DNA of 64,000 bases, taken from Taeniopygia guttata (lineage: Eukaryota > Chordata > Aves > Passeriformes > Estrildidae). Below the pieces are notes generated by a model. The model was given only the letters and a program-made list of their open reading frames with translations, was not told the origin of the DNA and did no database searches. Position numbers and translations under genes: made by a program. Where the stretch lies: NCBI RefSeq assembly GCF_048771995.1, contig NC_133032.1, forward strand, positions 14,202,501-14,266,500, read 5' to 3'. Positions 46,201 to 64,000 of the stretch are shown here, piece by piece (position 1 is the stretch's first letter; each line of letters opens with the position of its first letter).

Positions 46201-47949
46201 TATATTATAAAAATATTTATGGTTTATTTTTACAGACCTTGAACATGTAAATGACACACACTTACCTCAAATTTAAATTTCACTCAACTCTGTATTCTCC
46301 TTTTTTTTTTTTTTTTTGGTCAAATTGTTCTGGGCTTCCATTAAAATTATTTTAGACTGTCCCTGAAAATGCCATGATGAAAAATGAGCATGATAGCAGC
46401 TGTAAAGTGCTGTTTTAACTCAGAAGAATTAGTGTCTTGTTTTCATTTAAGAACCAGAAGATAATGTCTGGACCATACTAGATGACTTTAGTTTGTTTTC
46501 CTGACTGTAGCAACATTTCTAAGATAACAAAAACATCCAAGTATCAACTGCAGGTCTTAAAAATCACAGTTTTCTAACTGGCCTTAAACTTTTGTTTAAG
46601 TGATAAGCGTAAAGCAAAGAAAGTCTCATGGGAGATTTACTGAGATTTACTGGGTTAGTGACTGCTAAACTAATCTTTGTTGGAAGCTCCATTAGCCGTC
46701 TTCACTTTCCTGCTCTCCCCATTTCAGTGTCTCTTTTCCAGATACATTTCACTGCTGAATAATGTTAGTCCACTGTAGTTAGTCACTGATACTAAAATTT
46801 AATTGCTAAATCACTGTCAGTGATTTTGTGATGTGATTCTCTGTAAGCAGAACTATTTCCTATGGCACATGATCTCAGTGAGATTTTCTTAGGGAAAATC
46901 AGACAATAGTAAGACAGTGAGTGAACAGACCAATGACTGAAAAAGATCTAGCACTTTATAGTTTAGAAACATGAGGCACTTTCAGATCTTGTAGAAGACA
47001 GGCACAACAATGAACAGATTAGGATGAGAAACTTGTAAATGTTGGCAGGCAACTGATCAGCATTTCATACCATGAACATATTTTTCCACATTGATTCCAA
47101 AAGAGGGAAAACCTTGGAGTAGGTAACAGCTCTTCAAACAGGTGAACCAGGCAGCAGACTTAGCAAAGCAAAAAAAAAAAATTATCTCAAAGCAACACAG
47201 TGTGTCACGCAGACCCACAGACACTGGCGAAATGTCACTGAGAGGGGAATTATACCTTGTTCCTATTTTGACAAAGCTCAAGATATCCGGGCTGCTTCTC
47301 GTATTATCCCACCCAAAAAAAGGGATGAGTTAAGTGACAGTAGCAGTTATGAGGAGGAAACTGGTCTTCTGCTCCTTCCCACAGTGCACCAAAAACAGCA
47401 GTTCAGGCTCTCCCTAACTTAAATTTTACTTTGCTCTGTTATTGAGAAGCCTCAAGATGACAGTGGCAGATGCCAAACTGACCAGGCCATTGAGCAAACC
47501 TGGCTAAAAAAGGAACAAACCCTCTAAGTTCGCTGCTTTGTCTCTAAGTCTGGCACCTCAGCAGCGTACCACTGCCTTTAGTCAAGGCTGAATTGATCAA
47601 CATAATTGATAATCTTTTAAACAAAGGAGGTCTTTTCATTACAGAAGACTAAAATATCAAATACTACTGAGATACATACATATTTGTATTTCCAGTAAGA
47701 TTTTTTTATTTAACCAAGTAAAATTTTTGTTAATAAATTCTTCTTTGTAAAGGAGTATTTTACACAAGGTTAAAAAACATTTAAAAATCCATGACACTGA
47801 GGTTATTAAATTTAAAGTACACTTCTGTGGGTTTCCAAACCTAAGCAAACATTGTGTGTTGTCACCTGCTGTGCAGAAGACTAACTGCCGGAGGCGAGAG
47901 ACAATGCGGGAACTCTTTAAAAGCTCTCTGAGCAGGATGAAATACACCA

Positions 47950-48720
47950 GAGTTACCCGGCAATGTACACAGCTGGAATCACCCTGCCGCCCGAATCAAT
48001 GCGGTACTGTGGGCAAACCCTTGGGCGGGATCCGTACGTGGCGGAGACACCTCCCTCGGTCAATACCGTGGGTTTGGACAGTGCATCCGGCCGGGCTCCG
48101 GGCAGCCCGGGCCCCTCGCCCATCGCGCTTCCCCCGGCGCGGAGCCCACAGCGCTGGGCTGGCCCGGCCCGGGCAGGCCCCTGGGGCCGGCGGCCTCGCC
48201 GGGAGCCGCGGGCGCGCCAAGGGGCGGCGGAGGGGCAGCCCCGGCCCCGCGGCCCCCGGGGCTGCCCCTCACGGCTCACGGCTCCCGCCCGCCCGCCGAG
48301 CCCCGCCGGGCGCGCTCTCAGGGCTGCGGCGAGCGGAGGAGAAGCGGCACCGGCCGCTGCCCGGCCGCAGCCCTTGGAGAGGCCACGGAGGAGCGGGTTC
48401 CCCTACTCACCTCGTCCGGCGGGAGGACGGCGGAGGCGCAGCCGAGCGAGCGGCACCGCAGCCCCGGGAGGCCGGAGCCGGGCGGGCTCTGCGGCTTCCG
48501 CCCCGCGCCCGCCAGGTGCGCGCGGCCGGCCCCGCGCCTGCGCCCGCGCGCCCCGCCCTCACCTGGCGCCCAGGTGCGCGAGGCGGCCCCGGCGGCGGCT
48601 GCGCCCATCCCGGTGCCGGTGCCGGTGCCGCCCCGCACCGCGCACCGCCCAGCCCCGAGTGCGGGGCTCGCCTCAACCGCCCGAGCCTACCGTCGGCAAG
48701 ATGGGGCTGACCAAGCACTC
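47950..48720 (-). promoter_or_regulatory. GALNT3: CpG-island promoter of GALNT3
   Basis: This is the only strongly GC-rich, CpG-dense stretch in the window (densest 48060-48660), 7.6 kb upstream of the first coding exon on the correct strand. It has many CCGCCC/GCCCGCC (Sp1-like) boxes and no clear TATA. CAGGTG E-boxes occur at 48513-48518 and as a palindromic pair at 48560-48576. The start site cannot be placed precisely. Large open frames on both strands here are a by-product of the lack of AT-rich stops. Confidence 0.75.
48411..48562 (-). other. GALNT3: Proposed non-coding exon 1 of GALNT3 (right edge unknown)
   Basis: A near-perfect donor CCGGACGAG|GTGAGTAGG ends at 48411 on the minus strand inside the CpG island. 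A second donor, CGCCAG|GTGAGG, with exon end at 48563, could serve an alternative first exon. Exon 1 is inferred, because the acceptor at 40523 requires an upstream exon. The transcription start is unknown. Confidence 0.5.
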
Positions 48721-51700
48721 CCAGTGCTGGGAAACAAACACAAAATCCCTCCGAGGGTGAGATCAGACTGGGAGAAGAGCTCCCACACTGAGCGATCTCT
48801 CTCTCTCTCTCTTCACAATGGAGTTTCCCACAGAGATAGGTACAATATCACTTTTCTGCAGAAGCATGGTTCGATGTGGAGGAGAAAAAACCCAAAGTAA
48901 TATTTGCACTCCCATAACAGAGTGTAGAGTCTCCCCTTCTTTGTACACTCAATAGCAGCATAATCACCATCACAGCACTTCAAAACTTCTTTCTTTGAGC
49001 TGCTGAACCGCAGGTATCTAAACGTGCTCAGCAAGTAAAAGGGGAGCAGGTAGTAGTTGTACTGATTTGTGTCACAGCAGTGCCAAAAATGGTGATGCCA
49101 GCTCTTTTAGGAATTAATATTGCCCAAGAAGACTTAATATAGATTCAGACTTGAATCTCTCACAATTCACAGGTTCCGTTATTTCTAGGATGTTAAAACC
49201 CTTCCTTACGACTTCGACAGCTGATGCCTAAACTGTGCTAAGCACTACAGCACCTGAGACAGGCATAGCCAGTGTTCAACTTTCGTAGCACAGAATTCAA
49301 GTAAGGCAAATTTCTAGAGTGAACTTTTAAAAATCTGCTGTTGCCCAAAATAAAGCCTTCATCAACATACTGACTCCTTAAAAAACCCAAAACCCCCAAC
49401 CATCAAGAATAGTATCAAAGAAAACCCCACCTCAGAACAAGACTTAGACCATTCACACAGCTTCTCTTTTAGCAAGCACCATGTCATATAATTAGCAACA
49501 ACTTTTAGCAGAGACAGAATCAAGAGATTTTTGCAGTAATGGTCCAATTCTCAACAGTTTATGGCAGGTCAATGTTGCAAAAACCCAGGAGTTCTAATTT
49601 CATTGCAAGATGAAGCAAGAAGTAAAACCACAGAGAAAATGAAGCTAGATAGTAAAACCACTGTTAAATTCTTTGAAAAGTGGCATAGTCATAAGCTGAT
49701 GGAGAAGTATTTGCTAGTTAAAAACTTTCTTATTTTCCTGCTTTTCCCCCATTCAGCCCTGTATATGGAACACATTAATGAGTTCTTTATCATCAGCTTC
49801 TGAAGATCCAGAATCCACTGCCACTGAGACTTTGCTGAAATGTCACTTTTCAAAGAAAATCTTCAGCAAATTGTCTAACATTATAAGCTCTGTTTAAAGT
49901 ATGCTTATAAAACTACTCACTCATTTAATGAATAAGATTATTCATAAAATAAAATAAAACTACTACATTATTTAATGAAGAACAATATTAAATTCTAGGT
50001 TACTAAACTAGACCTGCCTGATTTTATCAAGTCTATAGCCTTTCTAAAAATTGTTGTAGCCATATTTGAGAAATCATTTGCAATAGTCAAACCTAGCCCG
50101 AAATGGGCTTCAAATTCTTCAGATTCTTTCCACTCTATTTTTGTTAAGACTCTTACTAGTTTAGTTATTTTTAGCTATTTATACTAATTATTTTTGCCAA
50201 ATGATACTTTCTTGACCATCTTTTTAGCATTCTACAAATAAAAAAAAAATAATAATATTCTACAAATAAAAAAACTATTTTCTGGATGCAAATGAAACCA
50301 GAAAATAGTATTTAGCACAGTGTTACCAAAAATCATTTAATCTCCTCTGAAAGATATTCTAGGTATTCTGTACCTGCAGATGAAAAGGGGGACAAGAGAG
50401 AAGAGACACCTATGGCTTATGTTGCTATAGCTACAAGATGCTTAGATTTTCAGTTCCAGTGAATGAATCAATAGAAAACACAGCTTCACTCTCCTTTTTT
50501 ATTCATCAAAGGCAAAACTGGAAGATGGGTTGCTAAGCAACATCACACTGAAGAGTGCAGGGCTTTGAAATTAGCATTACTGACTCCCCTCCATCCCAGA
50601 AGTCTGTTCCATTCAAACCCATTTATTAAGGAGCCCCACCAAACTACCAGAACATGCATTTTTTAATTAAGAAACAGTAAAAGCAGAGAGGTATGACATC
50701 AAACCTTTTCTTCTGCAGAAAAAATAAAAAAGAAAAGTAAAAAGAAAATAAGCACAGGAAAACTTAAATTGGCTTATATAAACCAAAAGGGATATAGAAA
50801 GGACATATATTTCTACTGAGAATATTACATTAAAGCAAGATTTTTTCTGACTACTTAGAGCCTTTTTTAAAAAACTGAAATCCAAAGACATGTCTCATTT
50901 GTACTCCTATTTTAAAGGCCTCATACATAAAAAGACCAGTGCCTAGATGGCTGACAAGGAACTCAGAAATCTTACCTGCATGGCGTATACATAAAACCCC
51001 ACCAAAAGTCAGCCACAGAAAGCCTGAAGTCTCGGCTCAATTTCTATCACCCAGTTACTTTATCTTCCCATTGTCACGACTTATTCTATCACACCCACCT
51101 TATGAAAGGCTAATGTCCATCTTATGAGAAAAGCAAGTCAGATGAAGGTGTCTTGACGTTTCTGAAGACATCTTGCACCTGTTTTTATTCTGAAGTTCAG
51201 CTAAATATTATTCCTGTGCTATCCAGGAAGTAACAACACATTGATCCTTCATGAATAAGGCTGTGTACAAAGAAATGTTGTTTTACTAGAAGCTGCCTCA
51301 ATAAGTACTTATTAATAGTGAAAAAACCCCAACAAGCATAGTTTAAGAATTTATAGCCTACTGACCCCCCAGCCCACCTGTCAGAGATCCCCCATCCTCA
51401 GCATTCTCCAGATTTTTCCATATTCCTCATTCCAGTCCCATACCATCAATTTTTTCCTACTCTACTAAATCTTCTTTCTCTGAGCTCTGTCATGCTGCAA
51501 AACTTACACGCAAGAAACAGGGGGCTTGCATTGTGCCTGGTACAGTCACGTACAACTGACTGACAGTGCTCAAATAGAAGGGACAAAGCCACACCATGAG
51601 TTTCAAGGACCCCTAGGGAAGAAGAGGCCACTTTCTTGATTCTCTTCTCCATTATAATATCCACACAAATCTTGCAGCTGAACAGCTCCAAATCTTTGGA

Positions 51701-53022
51701 GCTGAACAACAGCTCCAAAGTTACTGGAATGCAGGACCTAGCAACCACCAGCAGGCAGCATCACTGTCAAAGTGATGCACCTCAATGTATTCAGAAAACA
51801 AGGCTAAAAATTCCCCAATATACAGCACCCAGTTACTGATAAGCAAGATTAGATACAACAGCAAACAGGCTCCCTTTGGTAGCCTTAACACTGAGTTGTC
51901 CTAAAAAGAAATCCAAAAGTCAAACTAAAGTGACTCTAAAAAACTTCAACAGGAAAAACTCAAAACTCAAAATTGCTTATAAAATATATAAACTTAATCA
52001 CTACCATTAAGAATTCTCTTCTCATGCCAAAACATTACTTTTCTAGTAAGACACATGCAACATCGAGTGCTGTTTGAAAACCAAATACAACAGTGCAACA
52101 GGGTTTTTTCAAAAATTCTGCATGAGTGAAAAGAAACCTGACCTTTCTCCTTCCTTTCACTCATTCATGACATGCTACTGCTCCCTTAAAGATTCACAGG
52201 TGTATTCGGTATGTGAGACAAGATGTAATAAAGGTTATTTCCCTAAAAATATGGTTATACAGATCAAACAAAATGAGTGCCAACTTCTGCATATGACTAT
52301 TTTGCCTAACATACAGTGTTGAAAGACCATGCACTATAAATTAAGAACAATTCTCTTCATGGAAATCTGACAGGTGGATAATAGCATGAGCAGAAAGTAA
52401 ATTCTGTATAAGAGCTGCAGAGTCTATGAAAGTTTTTACTCAGTATTTATATAGGAGCTAAATTTTAACTGTTGTATTTTCATTTAAAAATGTAAATTTA
52501 ATTGAGAACAATGCACATAGCTGTTTGTTTTCAGGATTTTTTAAAAAGTAAAGCATGTTTTAATATATGTAGAAATAAAACTCCCTCATAATTTAGAAAT
52601 GCACCTGTATGAATAAAGATTACACTGTAATTATGAAGTAGTGATTTACATGAACTAAAATCCCGCATCTTTACAATGCACATCCAGTAGATAAGACAGG
52701 TTGTTGTTTTTGTGTTATTTCAAATAAACACAATAAAATACTGAGTTATATGTTTAAAATATTTTTATAATGCTGATAACACTTTGTTTTGATGACACTT
52801 TACATAAAACATGTGGGAGTGGTATTCTATCCTGAATGAGAACAAATAAAATTTCTTTCAGGGTTGCAGATTTTTCATAAAAATAACCCAGATCTCTAAT
52901 ACAGTTAAATTCATCATACCCACAGTATTTTTTTGCTGATGTGGTCTCTGCCACTGCAGTATTTCATTCATAGTTTCCAAAGTCTGGTTAACAGAACTCC
53001 ATGAGTCATACAAAAAACTAAC
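48721..53022. other. Gap between the GALNT3 promoter and the TTC21B stop codon
   Basis: 4.3 kb that must include the TTC21B 3' UTR at its right-hand end. A CT repeat lies at about 48796-48813. Near 50229-50275 an 18-base segment (ATTCTACAAATAAAAAAA) is present twice. No clear minus-strand AATAAA was found close to the TTC21B stop; ATTAAA forms occur near 52560 and 52490. No gene was recognised. Confidence 0.5.
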
Positions 53023-63062
<10,040 letters not shown>

Positions 63063-64000
63063 CTACAGTATAGAACAATTTAGAGAAAACAAAACAAGGT
63101 ATTATAAATTGTAAAAATGTAGAATAAAAATTATAAATAATTGTCTCAGTTTAGGGTAAATTTGAGAGAAAACATCAATGAACTCTGGTTATGTGGAAAG
63201 CTAAAACTATAGCTTTAAAGTGCTGCAAGAGCTGCACAAGAAGCAAAATCACTTAGACTTTTTATTACTCTCTGGAAAAGAAACACAATATACAACACAA
63301 ACAGCTAATAATGAACAAGTACATGAACAGCTTTTCACATAAGGTGCAAATTAAAAGGTAATTAAGTAGTCTGCCATATCTTTCAAAGATTTTCTTTTTT
63401 TGCATAGTTTTATTCCTAATTTTATTTCCAGTAACTGCAGATTATGCACATGGAAAGCAAAGTTAGATTACCATTAGGGAAAAAAAGATGATGGCTCACA
63501 TCAGCAGGGAAGGTAAAATGAATTCTTTACTTTCAGTTTCTTTCCACTGATAGTTAGCTAATATAGAGTAGATTTAATAACAGATTTCAAGAGTGCTATT
63601 ACTTCTGTTCATGCACTACAACAAATTTCAGATGTTAGATTGCTTTGAGAAAACAAATTATTCCCATCTTAAAAAAACTTTGCTCCCAGTGTTACATCAA
63701 AAGTTGCTCAGACTATTGAGCTGTCTTTTAGGTCAAGAAGTATACAAGTCCTGGACAAGAACCTGCAGCTGCAATTAAAACTGTTAAGTAGGCATGTGAG
63801 TAACTAAGGCTGAATGAGGCAATAAAATTACCTTAAATACATAGTTCTTTTATCCTAGCACTTGAAAAAAAAATGTTTTCATATTACTGTGCTGAGAAAA
63901 TAGCTTCTTCCTTGAGTATTAGCCAATTATCAATAGAACATGCATTGAGTCATACTTTATCTAAACGTACTACAACTACTTTTTCCTTTACTTCTAAAGA

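Larger units (their letters stand above)
40523..48410. other. GALNT3 first intron
   Basis: A 7.9 kb intron between the proposed non-coding exon 1 donor (48410) and the acceptor before 40522. It contains two solo LTRs, an A-run at 45246-45261 and a T-run at about 46303-46317. The remainder, 43228-47900, shows nothing recognisable. Confidence 0.6.

Noticed and set aside
47856-48760. Long overlapping open frames (up to 284 codons) on both strands
   Set aside because: They lie in the GALNT3 CpG island, where AT-rich stop codons are rare. Their products are Pro/Arg/Ala/Gly-rich with no recognisable domain and occur in every frame.

Overview
The window is vertebrate nuclear DNA, almost certainly from a bird. 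It is AT-rich, with short coding exons in long introns, a CpG island, CR1 LINE fragments ending in the avian ATTCTGTG-type tail, and solo LTRs of types I recognise from bird genomes. The gene order CSRNP3 (+), GALNT3 (-), TTC21B (-) matches the block that lies between voltage-gated sodium channel genes on human 2q24 and its avian counterpart. All exon boundaries were read by eye from splice sites, frame continuity and remembered vertebrate protein sequences; no alignment was run.

Positions 1-25,925 hold the 3' two thirds of CSRNP3: three coding exons (9,143-9,402; 14,435-14,731; 16,199-17,242) and an apparently very long AT-rich 3' UTR reaching a good polyadenylation signal at 25,901. Three CR1 fragments lie in this part, one of them inside the UTR. 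The start-codon exon lies upstream of the window. About 2.3 kb of quiet sequence follows, then an unidentified coding-like terminal exon on the minus strand (28,242-28,565).

GALNT3 appears complete on the minus strand: ten coding exons from 40,436 down to 29,980, giving 631 residues. They are preceded by a non-coding part of exon 2, a 7.9 kb first intron carrying two oppositely oriented solo LTRs, and a CpG-island promoter at about 47,950-48,720 with a strong exon 1 donor. CSRNP3 and GALNT3 converge.

The last 11 kb carries the final eight exons of TTC21B (IFT139), also on the minus strand, encoding the C-terminal 360 residues. One of its introns uses a GC donor. Another contains a 36-codon exon-like block that would keep the frame if included. 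The genes do not form a pathway: CSRNP3 is a nuclear transcription factor, GALNT3 a Golgi O-glycosyltransferase and TTC21B a ciliary transport protein. They are neighbours by conserved synteny.
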